A DNA stretch of 64,000 bases from Methylophilus sp. QUAN (GCF_015354445.1 NZ_JADKYT010000002.1:744001-808000); one strand, 5' to 3'; shown: positions 26,159 through 35,561, numbered from the stretch's first letter. Notes: generated by a model not told the origin, from the sequence alone. Numbers and translations: made by a program.

Positions 26159-27750
26159 GCAGCCAAAATCCTTTAGAACCATCGATCCTCTTAGCCTTGG
26201 CTGCGGTCGAGGCTGAGAGCATTTCTGTCAAAGAATCTTCTTTTGAAACTCTGAAGGTCAATTTTGTTAAGAACACACTGCCGCTTGAGATGAGCATTGA
26301 TGGCAGCTCCTTGATTGAATTACCTACGATTTCAATAACTGATCCCCAGTATTTTTGGGGTCACCCTCACATTTCTCCAACCGGTGTAATTTGTATATCA
26401 GATGATCAAGGCGTTGTATTTGATCCAGAGAACGTAAACACTCTTGTAAATTTTGTGATAACTCAGGCATTAGAGCTTATTGAAAGTTACAACTCCCATA
26501 GCGTTCAAGAACGACATATCCTTTTTGCAGACGAATTGCAGGATTACTTAGCTGTCTGGTTCCCTCAGTCAACGCTATGGATTAATGGGAAAATCGATCC
26601 CGCCCAAGCCCATTACGCAGAGATCCAAGAAATAAAAAAAACACATGCACTAATTTCAATTAACGGATCAGAGCCAAGTAAAAGTTCAAAACATCCCAAC
26701 ATTAAGATGGATTTTTTGGAGACTACGATCGACTTGGTACCTCCGATGAATAAAAAGCCTGACTCGTCCTGGTTAAATTCTCTAGTATTAAAGAATCCTA
26801 AGCTGAACCTGTCTCGCAAGAAAACTGGAGCGTTGATGTTAAGGGTCCAAAACGCTTATGGTTTCGCCAATTTAGCAATTACTTATGTACGTGATGCAAA
26901 AACAAATATCGCTGAAGTAAACTTCTATCCCACCAGGGAATTGGATCCAGACTATTATTCCCAACGCGGTGGGAGTGAACTTAGAAAGTCGAGAGTGGCT
27001 GTTGCTGGTGTTGGAGCTGTTGGATCAAGAGTTGCGGAATTTTTATGCATAGCCGGCATCACTGACTTAACTTTGATAGATTCAGATATTTTCAGCAGAG
27101 ATAATCTATATCGCCATGTATTGGGCATGAACGATGCGGGCAAGGTCAAAGTAAAAGCGCTGACTGAGCATTTGAATTCCAGATTCTTAGGCTTGAACAT
27201 TAAACCCATCAAAGACCCCGTCGAAAAATATCTTAGTGAGTTGATACCGGACATAGATTTCTTGGTTTTAACGACTGGTAATATCGTCTTGGAAAGGCTG
27301 ATCATCAGCAGGGCAATGAGAGAGAAATGGCCTTTTAAGATTATCTCCGGATGGGTAGAGCCAGTTGGGCTTGGTGGACACTCCATATCGATGGCGACAA
27401 ATGAAAAAGGTTGCCTAGAATGTTTATATATCATTGATGGAAGTCATCCAGGTAATGAAAGCAGATGCTCGTTTATCGAGCCTGATCAAAAAGTGACTAA
27501 GAATCTCAAGGGATGTAGCGGTTTTCTGCCTTATTCAGGATTAGATGCGATCAAAACAGCACAATTGATTGTTGATTTCGTTCTATTGAATAAAACAGGC
27601 TATGCGCGGTGGATTGGGCCAGATACCAGTGCTAATGAAAACGATATTAAAACATCTGATACTTATAAAAGCGCGATTGAAAAACAATCAAAAATGCTTT
27701 TCACAAGCCAAGAAATATATGAAAGCAACTGCCCATGCTGCAATACATAG
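26155..27750 (+). CDS. cap2: Cap2, CBASS E1-E2 fusion enzyme
   Basis: Cap2 conjugates the CD-NTase to targets, increasing its activity. The 531-residue protein has an N-terminal E2-like domain with candidate Cys80 (HISPTGVICIS), and a ThiF-like E1 domain with the adenylate loop GVGAVG (285-290) and LIDSD (308-312). Cysteines at 420, 423 (GCLEC) and 526-529 (NCPCC) look like a zinc site; Cys454 (KGCSGF) is a candidate E1 active-site residue. The start is a TTG at 26155 overlapping the CD-NTase stop. It overlaps cap3 by 16 bases. Confidence 0.9.
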   Translation: MSSQNPLEPSILLALAAVEAESISVKESSFETLKVNFVKNTLPLEMSIDGSSLIELPTISITDPQYFWGHPHISPTGVICISDDQGVVFDPENVNTLVNFVITQALELIESYNSHSVQERHILFADELQDYLAVWFPQSTLWINGKIDPAQAHYAEIQEIKKTHALISINGSEPSKSSKHPNIKMDFLETTIDLVPPMNKKPDSSWLNSLVLKNPKLNLSRKKTGALMLRVQNAYGFANLAITYVRDAKTNIAEVNFYPTRELDPDYYSQRGGSELRKSRVAVAGVGAVGSRVAEFLCIAGITDLTLIDSDIFSRDNLYRHVLGMNDAGKVKVKALTEHLNSRFLGLNIKPIKDPVEKYLSELIPDIDFLVLTTGNIVLERLIISRAMREKWPFKIISGWVEPVGLGGHSISMATNEKGCLECLYIIDGSHPGNESRCSFIEPDQKVTKNLKGCSGFLPYSGLDAIKTAQLIVDFVLLNKTGYARWIGPDTSANENDIKTSDTYKSAIEKQSKMLFTSQEIYESNCPCCNT

Positions 27751-28229
27751 GGGAGGGCAGAGTTTACTTTCAGTTAGCTAATGTAAGCGGCAATATTGAC
27801 GTAAGCGTTATTGAACAGTTTAAAAAATACAAACAAACAAATTTCATGTCTAGAGAGGCTGGTGGTATCTTGCTAGGCTACCTGGATCTATATAGTAATG
27901 GTCTATTGATCGAAAAATGCACTGTTCCTTGCTTCGGGGATAAACGAACCAGATTTTCGTTTTACAGGAGTAACAAGCACCAGAAGAAAGCTGAAAAATG
28001 GTGGAGAGAAACTAATGAAAAGGGAGTCAGCTTAGGTATATGGCACACTCATCCTGAACCGAGGCCTACACCATCTTCGGTTGATTATGCTGATTTCAAA
28101 CAGGTAATAGCTGCATCCGCCTTTAATTCCGGTTATCTACTTTCCATCATCATTGGTACGGAAGAATTCGGAGTGTGGATGGGTGACAAGAATAATAACA
28201 TTCAATTAGTGGGGTACTTGCCGTTATGA
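27735..28229 (+). CDS. cap3: Cap3, CBASS JAB/JAMM protease
   Basis: Cap3 removes CD-NTase from its conjugates, limiting the response. The 164-residue protein has a complete JAMM metalloprotease site: Glu41 (REAGG), His104-Thr-His106, Ser114 and Asp117 (WHTHPEPRPTPSSVDYAD). The gene starts inside cap2 and overlaps the effector gene by 4 bases, so CD-NTase, Cap2, Cap3 and effector are translationally linked. Confidence 0.92.
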   Translation: MLQYIGEGRVYFQLANVSGNIDVSVIEQFKKYKQTNFMSREAGGILLGYLDLYSNGLLIEKCTVPCFGDKRTRFSFYRSNKHQKKAEKWWRETNEKGVSLGIWHTHPEPRPTPSSVDYADFKQVIAASAFNSGYLLSIIIGTEEFGVWMGDKNNNIQLVGYLPL

Positions 28230-29323
28230 GTATTAAATATGTATTCGATGAAATTTTAAAATTAATAAAATTCTTCAGACCTAGTTTTGCAGGGAAACTT
28301 ATTACAGCAGGTGTTCTTCTTTTCCTGGGTGTATGGGGCTACAACGGAAATGTTATTTTCGAGCACGTGGGTGATATAAATCATCTCAAACTGGACTTCA
28401 GTACGTCAGAAATCCCAGAAATCATCTCATACCTCGTAACTTTCTTTGCATTTGCGATGATTCTTGCAGGTTGTTTCATAGGTGGCTTTGATTGGATTGC
28501 AACCCATAGAAGAAATACCCGGTTGAAGAACATAGTCATTGAACTGAGAGGGTTGGATGGTTCCGTAAATACTCCATTACAAGACAAAATTGCTGTTGCG
28601 TATCCTGGTCAAGTTGAAGAAGTTTTAATTGACATCAGGTCTCATGTAAGCGCGCAAACAAAACCAGAGCTGGAGAGAGCTCTGGAGAAAGTTAATAATG
28701 CTCGCTCTAGAGTAGAAACTGCCATTGCAGGAAAAGCTAGAGAAGATATAGTGATTCATGCTGGAATGATTGCACCTGTCCCTTTCCAATTTTTGCTTGG
28801 CGCTATACTTGATGATGAATTCATTCCCAATATTTGGGAGTATGAAAGGTTTCGGAAAGAGTGGCAGCCACTGGACAACAACGATGCAACACTGCAAATC
28901 GTTGATAACCTTGACCAGGTGAAACTCGGGAAAGCATCTGAAGTAGTTTTAGCCCTGTCAGCAACCTATCAGATTTCGGATGAGCCGCTGGCCAACACTT
29001 GGTCAAAGCTCAAAATTATTAGAATCACTGTCCCTGATGCTACACCTAGTACAATTTGGACTGAAAACGATCAAATATTAATTGTTGAAGCTTTTGTAGA
29101 TGTAATGGCCAAACTTCACAATAGAGGAATCAAACGCGTACATTTGGCTCTGGCAGCATCTCCCTCTATCAGCTTAAGATTAGGAAGTCATTACGATCAA
29201 CGTAATTTCCCTGAAATTGCTGTGTATCAATACAATCCAAATCAGAAACGGTATACATGGGGTGTGCATTTACCAATTGATGAGCACCATTCTTCAAAAG
29301 TCGGAAAGTTGGTAAACATTTAA
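28226..29323 (+). CDS. CBASS effector: two membrane segments plus SAVED domain (Cap14-like)
   Basis: The 365-residue protein has two membrane segments near the N-terminus (about residues 22-40 and 66-90), then a SAVED domain (about residues 150-365) with FVDVMAKLHNRGIKRVHLALAASPS. SAVED binds the cyclic nucleotide and in the 2TM-SAVED effectors leads to membrane disruption. The overlap with cap3 and the order CD-NTase-Cap2-Cap3-effector define a type II CBASS. Domain identification is by the HLALAASPS and Y-N-type motifs and by context; no alignment was possible. Confidence 0.82.
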   Translation: MSIKYVFDEILKLIKFFRPSFAGKLITAGVLLFLGVWGYNGNVIFEHVGDINHLKLDFSTSEIPEIISYLVTFFAFAMILAGCFIGGFDWIATHRRNTRLKNIVIELRGLDGSVNTPLQDKIAVAYPGQVEEVLIDIRSHVSAQTKPELERALEKVNNARSRVETAIAGKAREDIVIHAGMIAPVPFQFLLGAILDDEFIPNIWEYERFRKEWQPLDNNDATLQIVDNLDQVKLGKASEVVLALSATYQISDEPLANTWSKLKIIRITVPDATPSTIWTENDQILIVEAFVDVMAKLHNRGIKRVHLALAASPSISLRLGSHYDQRNFPEIAVYQYNPNQKRYTWGVHLPIDEHHSSKVGKLVNI

Positions 29324-29353
29324 CTATTAATATTACTTTTTGGAGAGGTACAT

Positions 29354-30466
29354 ATGCCATTGACAGCATATTCAACCTTGTATGGTAAAGAGCTTGATGT
29401 TGAGCAGCTTCTATCTCATTTGAACGGTGACAAAGAGGTTAGAGATCTAACAAACCTTGCTGGAATCAATGATCATATACGTTCGTTTATAGCTGTCGAT
29501 ATTCAGTGCCCTGGTTGTTTTGTGACGGGAGCAGAGCTTGTCTCTGGTGCAGCTTCCAAAAAAACCGGGGCTTTAATAAGGCAGCCATATTTTAGATTTA
29601 CGACACCTGGCCATGGAAAGTTTTGCGACTTTTCAAATTCAGAAACGATCAAAACCCCTGAAAACCTTATTGACTTTGGTAAAGCCAACAACAGTATTAC
29701 TCGGCAAGTGAGAGTATTAGTATGTTCTGCGATTGAGCTTGGAATAATTAGCCAGGTCAAAATCCGAGACATGCGTGAATGGTTCTATAAAACTAAAGCT
29801 GGTTCATCATTCGAAGTCAACTTGGATGCGGATTTTCCAATAAGATTGCTTGCCTGGACTAGAGCCATACTTAAAGGAAGCTCAATTGGGACGCTTCCAG
29901 CATCAGTAGAGTTGAGCAAGGATATCGCTGCCGCTAAAGGCTTCGACTGGAAGCTCGAAGCTCATAGGCAATTATATTTACTCAACGCAGACCTATCTGA
30001 ATGTATCCAAGGCCTAAAATTATGGCAATTACACGATCATGCAGAAAAAGTTAGCAGCATTATTAAAGTCCATCAAAAAACCGAAGTTTTCGATCCTACA
30101 GTTCTGAAAAACGAGTATCAACTTACAATCGAATTAACAAGATATCTTAATCATTATCTAAAATTCCCTCACAACCACCATTTTCCTGAATTGAGACATT
30201 CCCCCTTAGTCGCTTTCAGTGCGGTATTGTTGTATGTAAACGATTGGAATATCACGAATGCTTTGAAAGACTTTGCCAAGATATCTTTACATAAGGATCC
30301 TGATCTGACATTGGGAAATGTTATGGGATTAAACCCATTCCATGAGTATCAAGCCTGGCGTTTACTGAAGGAGCTACAAAGTTTGCCCGAAGAAATTCAG
30401 AACATTGAGGATGTCAGCCAAGTTTTAGATCAAATAGAAACTGGTCTGAAGACCTCATTCAGTTGA
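29354..30466 (+). CDS. Unknown protein with N-terminal zinc-like motif, downstream of CBASS
   Basis: The 370-residue product has a CPGC motif (about residues 52-55) followed by a PYFRFTTPGHGKFCDF segment, so Cys-x-x-Cys, His and Cys are spaced as in a zinc-binding module; CoiA-like proteins have a similar N-terminal pattern, but I cannot confirm homology. The rest is helical without a motif I recognise. The start has a good ribosome site (TGGAGAGG) 30 bases after the effector gene, suggesting co-transcription. It may be an accessory part of the defence locus or an independent gene. Confidence 0.6.
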   Translation: MPLTAYSTLYGKELDVEQLLSHLNGDKEVRDLTNLAGINDHIRSFIAVDIQCPGCFVTGAELVSGAASKKTGALIRQPYFRFTTPGHGKFCDFSNSETIKTPENLIDFGKANNSITRQVRVLVCSAIELGIISQVKIRDMREWFYKTKAGSSFEVNLDADFPIRLLAWTRAILKGSSIGTLPASVELSKDIAAAKGFDWKLEAHRQLYLLNADLSECIQGLKLWQLHDHAEKVSSIIKVHQKTEVFDPTVLKNEYQLTIELTRYLNHYLKFPHNHHFPELRHSPLVAFSAVLLYVNDWNITNALKDFAKISLHKDPDLTLGNVMGLNPFHEYQAWRLLKELQSLPEEIQNIEDVSQVLDQIETGLKTSFS

Positions 30467-30535
30467 CTTTCGCCAATGCAACTTACAATCAAACTCAGTA
30501 TTTGGTAAATTGAGATCAATAATAAGGTAGTTCAT

Positions 30536-31747
30536 ATGGCGAGAAAAAAAACTACTCCACCAACGCAAATAGACACTCCAGAAGATCCTGCTGCGGCCAA
30601 ACGAGACCTCATCCTGAAATACTGGTCAAACCACCATCTCAAAGAACCAGTGCCTATGTGTGATCTACCTTTGGATGTGATAGTCACAGTCATGGCTCTA
30701 ATGTCCGTAGGCACTGAAACTGATAAGGACACAATAAAATCAGCGAACGACTATTATCAAGGACTGTATCCGGATCATGACAACTTTAAGGATTTTTTGA
30801 TCAGCGCTTTCAATCACAATGCGATTATTGTTGATGTCGACAATAGCCGGATTCCAGACTTCACTGATGACGGGAAAAATTACTATATTTATAAAGTGAA
30901 TTATCTGCCCAATATCACTTGGGGAACTGATATTCCTATTGAAACTGTCCGAAGTCCATCCAAATCCTTGGATCACATTCATTCATTATTCATGAAGGGT
31001 TGTTGGTATGAAGAATGGACAGATCAGTTGCTTTACTTGTGGGAGAAGATTGCTCTGGCCGAGTGTATTGAGTATGCAAACAATCGTGCTTCAAATTACA
31101 ATTTCCATCAAGACTCAGTGAAACTGGATGAAATCTGTAAGTCGCTTTTGAAGACGTTTAGCGTTTCTAAGATACATTCGATGATATCGTCCGCATTTTA
31201 TAATGCAGCTGCTTTTCAACAGACTGACGAATGCACTTCATACAGACATGCGTTAAACACCATACCTGGAAAAATAACCAGTATTGCATCTAAGTCACCT
31301 TCGCAGATTAAAGAATGGGATCGCATTAACCAATTACCTCGATCTGAATTTTCACTCACTTTATTTCATAAGATACTGGGATTCGAGCGGGATAATGGAT
31401 TTTATGATTGTCCCGCTACAAACTATTCAGCCATCGCGCAGAGAAGACTTGATGAGTTTGTGGACCCACGAGGTGAATTGGAAACAAGTAAAATTTCACT
31501 TTCGTTATTGGCGCATTCCATAGCTGACAATATGGTCATGCTTCAATATAGGACCGATATAGGTTTGAATGAAGCAAGCTCTTTAGAGGTCAGGGCAAAG
31601 ATTACAGCATTGATGGACCTCTGGATGCTGGTATCAGAGATTCCTATTAAAGACGTCCCGGCAATTGTTGAGGCCTTGGGTGCACTCTCACAGTCTTTCT
31701 CCGAACAGGGATTTGACTTTGTGCCAACTGGTTATCAATGGGAGTAA
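30536..31747 (+). CDS. Unknown protein, second gene downstream of CBASS
   Basis: The 403-residue product starts with a basic, proline-rich tail (MARKKTTPPTQIDTPEDP) and is otherwise soluble and helical, with no signal peptide, membrane segment or motif that I recognise. It follows the previous unknown gene after 69 bases and ends 51 bases from a convergent integrase gene. It is a clear single reading frame of normal composition. Association with CBASS is by position only. Confidence 0.6.
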   Translation: MARKKTTPPTQIDTPEDPAAAKRDLILKYWSNHHLKEPVPMCDLPLDVIVTVMALMSVGTETDKDTIKSANDYYQGLYPDHDNFKDFLISAFNHNAIIVDVDNSRIPDFTDDGKNYYIYKVNYLPNITWGTDIPIETVRSPSKSLDHIHSLFMKGCWYEEWTDQLLYLWEKIALAECIEYANNRASNYNFHQDSVKLDEICKSLLKTFSVSKIHSMISSAFYNAAAFQQTDECTSYRHALNTIPGKITSIASKSPSQIKEWDRINQLPRSEFSLTLFHKILGFERDNGFYDCPATNYSAIAQRRLDEFVDPRGELETSKISLSLLAHSIADNMVMLQYRTDIGLNEASSLEVRAKITALMDLWMLVSEIPIKDVPAIVEALGALSQSFSEQGFDFVPTGYQWE

Positions 31748-31798
31748 AGATTAGGGGGATATAACTCTTAAGTCATATCCCGATTGTCAGGAGGATAT

Positions 31799-32989
31799 TC
31801 ACCAATTGAGCTTATGGTTCAATTCAGTATCTTGATGCCGTTTATCGTCTTCAGAATGAAGGTAATTATTAGTTGTCGTAATGGACTCATGACCTAAATT
31901 ATCTCTGACATGCCTGATGTCCATACTGCCTGAAGTCATATTTGACCCTGCAGTATGCCGCATCCAGTGTGCTGACGCAGCTTCTAACCTTGCAACTCTA
32001 CCGGCATAATCTGATCCTCTAGCCCTTAATCGTTCTGCTGTATTTGCAAATATCTTCTTAAGTATGAGGTGAATAGCGCTTCTCGTCATAGCCTGCTGTC
32101 TACCTCCAATTGGCATTAGCAAGGGTGTTTCTTCGCCCTCCGCAGGTGTAATCTGCAATCCCATTTCTCTACGGTATCTGTAGAGCTCATCCATCAAAGA
32201 TTTTGTTGCTGGCACAACTCTGGTTTTATCACCCTTACCGGTAATTTCTAACCAGTATCTAATTTCATTGTCCTTGTCTCTTCGCCCAAAGAACCCGCCC
32301 ATAGTGTTCTCCGCGACCTCTGATATTCGAATTCCCGTCACGTAGAGTAACGAGATTAACCATCTGGCTCGATGGTAGTGCTCACGTTCCCGGTTAGTTT
32401 CTCTGGGCATGCTCTCAATAGAGATTTTCACCTCATTCCACAATTCTTCATCTAAAAACCTGGTTACACGTGGTTTGGCTTTTCGCTGCCTGTTTCTGGA
32501 TAGTGATAACGGATTACCAGCTAAATAGCCGGCATTTACAAGCCAGGAAAACATGCCGTTCAAGATAACAAACGCCTGTCTTTGACTGGTAGGGGAGAGG
32601 GGACCTGCAAATGGCCGCCAGCGATCATCCTCTCTAGCAACTTTTCGATTCGGCATGATCCATTTATGTTCTGGCTGGGGGTTGGCCAAAAAATGTTGAA
32701 AAACTAACAGATCCTCATGGGTCAATGAAGACAACGGTTTACCTAATTCTGACACAGACCATATCAATAACCGCTCGGCTTCCTTTCTATAGCTATCAAA
32801 TGTGGTCTTGGTATCTAAATACCTGGCGAGCCAAACCTTAATCGCCTCAATGTCGGTATTTGCTGCGATTTGTGGCCGGTTACCGACCGCACGATTTGCC
32901 CCTAGGCTGCCATCAAGCTGTGAGGAGAGGCTTAGATGCTCGATTGGGACAATTTTTAATAAATTTGATGTGGGAAAGTTTTGATTCAA
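31799..32989 (-). CDS. Tyrosine recombinase (site-specific integrase)
   Basis: The 396-residue protein has an N-terminal SAM-like DNA-binding domain (about residues 60-160) and a C-terminal catalytic domain with the first Arg (YVTGIRISEVAE), a Lys (TGKGDKTRVVP), HWMRH, and the final GHESITTTNNYLH, which supply the R-K-H-R-H-Y set. The start is a TTG at 32989, though a later start is possible. It is divergent from a KfrA-like gene with a palindrome between them. No flanking direct repeat was found, so the extent of the element it moves is not defined. Confidence 0.9.
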   Translation of the reverse strand: MNQNFPTSNLLKIVPIEHLSLSSQLDGSLGANRAVGNRPQIAANTDIEAIKVWLARYLDTKTTFDSYRKEAERLLIWSVSELGKPLSSLTHEDLLVFQHFLANPQPEHKWIMPNRKVAREDDRWRPFAGPLSPTSQRQAFVILNGMFSWLVNAGYLAGNPLSLSRNRQRKAKPRVTRFLDEELWNEVKISIESMPRETNREREHYHRARWLISLLYVTGIRISEVAENTMGGFFGRRDKDNEIRYWLEITGKGDKTRVVPATKSLMDELYRYRREMGLQITPAEGEETPLLMPIGGRQQAMTRSAIHLILKKIFANTAERLRARGSDYAGRVARLEAASAHWMRHTAGSNMTSGSMDIRHVRDNLGHESITTTNNYLHSEDDKRHQDTELNHKLNW

Positions 32990-33034
32990 GGTAAAAAAGG
33001 CTCATGACAGGTTGAACAATAAACCCGATTAATT

Positions 33035-33062
33035 ATTTGACATTAGAATAATAATGTCAAAT
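33035..33062. promoter_or_regulatory. Perfect 11-bp palindrome between integrase and KfrA-like gene
   Basis: ATTTGACATTA and TAATGTCAAAT form an inverted repeat with a 6-base spacer in the 131-base divergent gap. KfrA proteins repress their own promoters by binding palindromes, so this is a candidate operator that could also control the integrase. Confidence 0.6.
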
Positions 33063-33120
33063 TTAAGTCACTAATAGTTAAATATTTAACGTAATACGTT
33101 GTATTATTTGATTTGTAAGA

Positions 33121-34077
33121 ATGATTTTGGATCAAAACATGGCAAGCATTGACATTTTTGAAGGAAAATTAATTGAAGACGTTGAGAAATTGCGGGCTCA
33201 ATTTCCTCAAACGAAAGAACTGTACCGAGAGGTATGCAGCCTGTTGTTCTTTAGATATGGGATTCAACCTACAGCAAATAAGCTTTATCAGCTGATCAGA
33301 AAAGGTACGATGGCTACGCCGGCACAGGCAGTCTCAAATTTTTGGATTGAACTTAGAGAAAAGAGTCGCGTGGCCATTGAGCATCCTGGTTTACCCGAAA
33401 ATGTACGTGATGTCGCCGGAAATGCCTTTAGCGTTATTTGGAATGCAGCACTTGATGCAGCAAATCAAAATCTTGAATCAGTTAAAGCTGAAATGGATCA
33501 GCTACGAATCAAGTGTGAAAAGGAAGCGTCTGAAGCGGCCATCATCGTTAAGAAGTCCCTTGAAAATACAAATCAGCTAGCAGAAGAGATAAGAGGCCTG
33601 AAAAATGAGCTCCTAGAAGCCAATAAAAAGATACTGGTTGATACTCAGATATTAGCCAATCAAAACAAATCGCTCCTGGAGCTTAAAAATGACAATGAAA
33701 AATTGGAGGCTGATTTAAAAAACTCGCAGCAAGAGTTTTCGCATGAAGTTAACAAGATGCATGCGTCCCTGAGGCTTTCTGATGAACGTTACCGCAAACT
33801 AGAGGCAAAAACCCTGATGGAGTTAGATCGTGAGCGGCAGCGTGCAGCAAAAATTGAAGGTGATCTTAAACTAAACATAAAAGCAGCCTCTAAAGCACAA
33901 AGTTCATTCATCGCTCAGACGGCCAAGAGCCAAAAGCTAATCAATGCACTAAGAGAAAACATAGGGCTTCTGAAAGGTCAGTTAAAATCCCATCAAAAGA
34001 AAAACGCTGTATCAAAAGATAATGTTACCAGGTCTCCAAATTCAAAAGCTGATGTGCAAAGTGAGCGAAATCTATAA
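33121..34077 (+). CDS. KfrA-like DNA-binding coiled-coil protein
   Basis: The 318-residue protein has an N-terminal KfrA-type DNA-binding domain (about residues 20-110, with IQPTANKLYQLIRKGTMATP) and then a long coiled coil rich in Glu and Lys (residues about 115-290). KfrA of broad-host-range plasmids is an alpha-helical repressor linked to stable inheritance; chromosomal relatives sit beside integrases. The start could also be ATG 33139 (MASIDIF). It is divergent from the integrase gene. Confidence 0.82.
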   Translation: MILDQNMASIDIFEGKLIEDVEKLRAQFPQTKELYREVCSLLFFRYGIQPTANKLYQLIRKGTMATPAQAVSNFWIELREKSRVAIEHPGLPENVRDVAGNAFSVIWNAALDAANQNLESVKAEMDQLRIKCEKEASEAAIIVKKSLENTNQLAEEIRGLKNELLEANKKILVDTQILANQNKSLLELKNDNEKLEADLKNSQQEFSHEVNKMHASLRLSDERYRKLEAKTLMELDRERQRAAKIEGDLKLNIKAASKAQSSFIAQTAKSQKLINALRENIGLLKGQLKSHQKKNAVSKDNVTRSPNSKADVQSERNL

Positions 34078-34150
34078 GATTCGAATCATTTTTGATCCTG
34101 CTCAAGTAATTCTTTTAGTCTATTTGAAAGTAAGCTGAACCTTTTAAATT

Positions 34151-34337
34151 GAAGAAAATGTGCCACATTAGTGCAGGAAACTTAGCTCTTAGAAGTAATG
34201 TGTGGCATGACGACATTTTTGAAGTAAGTCCGTAACATTAATGCGAAAACTTCAGACAATTATGAAGTAAATGTGTAACTTGAATGTAAAGAGCTATTGT
34301 TACTGATTTACTTCAACAGATGTTACACATTTACTTC
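34151..34337. repeat. Cluster of GAAGTAAATGTGTAAC-like motifs in both orientations
   Basis: In the 482 bases between the KfrA-like gene and the next gene, forward copies occur at 34151-34166 (degenerate), 34192-34206, 34221-34236 and 34264-34279, and reverse copies at 34306-34314 (partial) and 34322-34337. The copies at 34264 and 34322 are a perfect 16-bp inverted repeat. The clustering resembles transposase or recombinase binding sites at an element end. The rest of this gap (34341-34559) is AT-rich and I see nothing else in it. Confidence 0.6.
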
Positions 34338-34559
34338 CACGGACTCTGTTATTGCAAGGATTCTGTCAAACAGCTCAGTCTTAATTTTTCTTCTATTTAA
34401 CATAATATACATTATGCGAATATTAATATGGATGATCAATTACATTGCCACAAATGCACATAACAATCATTTTTCAATAGCACCTTTCATGTCATTTACA
34501 TTTACAAAACAAGTGTTAATATCCAAATGTAGTTTGTGCAAGGTTTTACGGGAGTGGCT

Positions 34560-34991
34560 ATGCAAGATAGAAATCGCTTAAAGAAATTACATACGCAATA
34601 CACCTTAATTTGGTGCCTTAAAATTGGTGAGTATTTGGGAACACTGTCACTCAAGGAGCTTACGCACCTGGTAAATGTCAAAACAGACACCCTCGATCGA
34701 TGGCTATCGGGAAAACAAGCTGCACCAGAGATCAAATTGAATATCATTAAGAGACGGGCATTTGCACCCTATCGGATTGGCTACAGCCATCACGTACTAA
34801 GAAGCTACGCCAATGAAGTGGCACTGAATGCAGAGTTAGTTGAGACCAAGTATTTATGGAAAATGATGCTGTTTGATGAGATGACGACGCTCACCAAGCG
34901 CCGTTATTGCAAGCGCTTTAAAAAGGCACTGTTAGTGAACAGTAAAAAACAGGAAGCCGACAATCAAACAACTGAAATGCTTGAGGAATAA
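34560..34991 (+). CDS. Small helix-turn-helix protein
   Basis: The 143-residue protein has a helix-turn-helix-like segment near residues 25-50 (LKELTHLVNVKTDTLDRWLSGKQ) and a basic C-terminal half. The start is ATG 34560, with GGGAG 6 bases upstream; an in-frame TTG at 34536 is less likely. It is the last gene before a terminator and ssrA. It probably binds DNA and may act on the nearby repeats; the family is not recognised. Confidence 0.65.
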   Translation: MQDRNRLKKLHTQYTLIWCLKIGEYLGTLSLKELTHLVNVKTDTLDRWLSGKQAAPEIKLNIIKRRAFAPYRIGYSHHVLRSYANEVALNAELVETKYLWKMMLFDEMTTLTKRRYCKRFKKALLVNSKKQEADNQTTEMLEE

Positions 34992-35019
34992 GCATTCATC
35001 ACCGGACGGCACAGGCAAT

Positions 35020-35050
35020 AAAAAACCACCCATTAAGGGTGGTTTTTTAT
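35020..35050. terminator. Bidirectional terminator between small HTH gene and ssrA
   Basis: AAAAAACCACCC and GGGTGGTTTTTT form a perfect stem around ATTAA with T-runs on both strands, serving the plus-strand HTH gene and the minus-strand ssrA. Confidence 0.88.
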
Positions 35051-35115
35051 TTTAAAAATTAAATAATCCATTAAAAACAATCAATTAAAGGATTAAATTA
35101 ATCTATTACTATTAT

Positions 35116-35480
35116 TGGTGGAGCTGGGGGGAATTGAACCCCCGTCCGCAAGCCCTCCACAGACAGTTCTACATACTTAGCTGTGTTGTTTATGTTTAAC
35201 CAGGCACCCACCAACGAGCAAGCAGATGACTAGCGAGTTGCCTTAGATTTAATGCCTTACCAAGCAACCCGATAAGACACGATCCTCTCTAAATGACGCT
35301 GCTGCCGGTTACCCGGCCCGACCGAGAGGCTCTTCGGTGCAGCGTCCGGCTGGATTAAGCAGCCAGAGCGTAAGTTTCGTCGTTTGCGACTATACTTGTT
35401 CAGATGGATTTACGAGGGAACCTGAATCCTCGGTATGCCCTGCACTGCTTTGCAACCCACGTCGAAACCGGGTCAGCCCC
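35116..35480 (-). ncRNA. ssrA: tmRNA
   Basis: The 365-base RNA rescues stalled ribosomes. The 5' end GGGGCUGA pairs with the 3' acceptor strand AGCUCC before the encoded ACCA, and the T-loop segment GGTTCAATTCC is present. The tag reading frame gives ANDETYALAA followed by TAA. Length and layout fit a one-piece tmRNA. It is also a common insertion site for mobile elements, but no duplicate of its 3' end was seen nearby. Confidence 0.96.
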
Positions 35481-35561
35481 AATGCAATTTTAGGATTATA
35501 CGCCTGAAAAGCTGGTGAACCAAACTTCGAGCGCATTTATATGACATGGTACAATTCGTTT

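Noticed and set aside
35116..35480. ssrA as attachment site of the CBASS region
   Set aside because: No duplicate of the tmRNA 3' end was found in the window, and the integrase is 2 kb away, so the border is not supported.
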